Assembly: GCA_949752795.1 (NCBI GenBank)
Contig: OX457061.1
Coordinates: 6,879,239-6,943,238, forward strand
Source: Hyperoodon ampullatus
Lineage: Eukaryota; Chordata; Mammalia; Artiodactyla; Ziphiidae
Direction of reading: 5' to 3'
Length of the DNA: 64,000 bases
Position 1 is the stretch's first letter. Every line of letters starts with the position of its first letter. Of this stretch, positions 63,835 through 64,000 are shown piece after piece. The notes under the pieces were generated by a model, which had not been told where the DNA came from, ran no database searches, and saw only the letters and a list, made by a program, of their open reading frames with translations. The translations under genes were made by a program, and so were the position numbers.

Positions 63835-64000
63835 CCTCAACACTCACTGAGCTAAGAGTATTCCCAGATGATCTCAGAGCAGCCAGGGAGGGTTGGACTA
63901 TCATTAGCCCCATTTTATGGAGGAGAAAACTGAGGCTCCATGGATCTGATGACTTGCTCAGGTGCTAGAGCCAAGGAGCCAACTCAGGGCTGACGACACT
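63835..64000 (-). repeat. MIR SINE, antisense, cut by the window end
   Basis: 'cactcactgagctaagagta', 'tagccccattttatggagga' and 'gaaaactgaggctccatgga' are antisense MIR. It may continue past the window. Confidence 0.8.

Overview
The window looks like nuclear DNA of a cetacean, most likely a toothed whale. The evidence is fifteen copies of tRNA-derived SINEs of the cetartiodactyl CHR type. Each opens with a head reading 'ttccctggtggcgcagtgg'. Five copies are the short 'cgggagaggccacaacagt' subtype that is abundant in dolphin-like genomes. Around them lies the usual old mammalian repeat layer (MIR, L2, L1 3' ends, ERVL-MaLR LTRs, MER5-like hAT elements). No bacterial, organellar or viral genes are present.

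I found no convincing protein-coding exon of a known gene, no RNA gene and no recognisable pseudogene. The many long open frames are what GC-rich, repeat-rich mammalian DNA gives by chance, or they are translations of SINEs and microsatellites. One unrecognised 56-codon frame (53037-53207) has a strong Kozak start and an acidic, protein-like composition; it is listed as a low-confidence candidate. The window is therefore best read as intergenic or long-intron sequence carrying regulatory DNA.

There are four GC/CpG-rich islands. Island 1 (about 1195-2095) ends in a possible plus-strand splice donor. Island 2 (about 16690-16860) holds a palindromic RFX X-box and is followed by a 220-base purine tract. 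Island 3 (about 35780-36150) looks like a developmental enhancer, with an exact octamer, and abuts a Z-DNA-prone CA tract. Island 4 (about 55080-56110) is the best promoter candidate: a perfect NRF1 palindrome and two RFX X-boxes lie within 165 bases, an ETS-like site is between them, and two minus-strand splice donors are nearby. Further AT-rich blocks with homeodomain-type sites (22356-22640, 43378-43505, 47265-47400, 56705-56790) look like conserved non-coding elements. Two CTCF-like motifs of the same orientation lie 1.1 kb apart at 51.4-52.5 kb.

Layout: 0-8 kb is island 1 followed by MIR/L2 debris. 8-16 kb has SINEs, L1 ends and L2. 16-19 kb is island 2 and unique sequence. 19-24 kb has long tetranucleotide arrays and SINEs. 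24-34 kb is L2, MIR, two MaLR LTRs and three SINEs. 34-48 kb has island 3, a SINE pair, L1 ends and conserved blocks. 48-55 kb is L2/MIR, a GGAT array, CTCF-like motifs and a CA array. 55-57 kb is island 4. 57-64 kb has an inverted LTR pair, L2, an L1 split by a SINE, and a final SINE. Family names rest on remembered consensus features, and no alignment could be run. Boundaries of the old repeats are accurate to some tens of bases; SINE boundaries marked by target-site duplications are accurate to a few bases.
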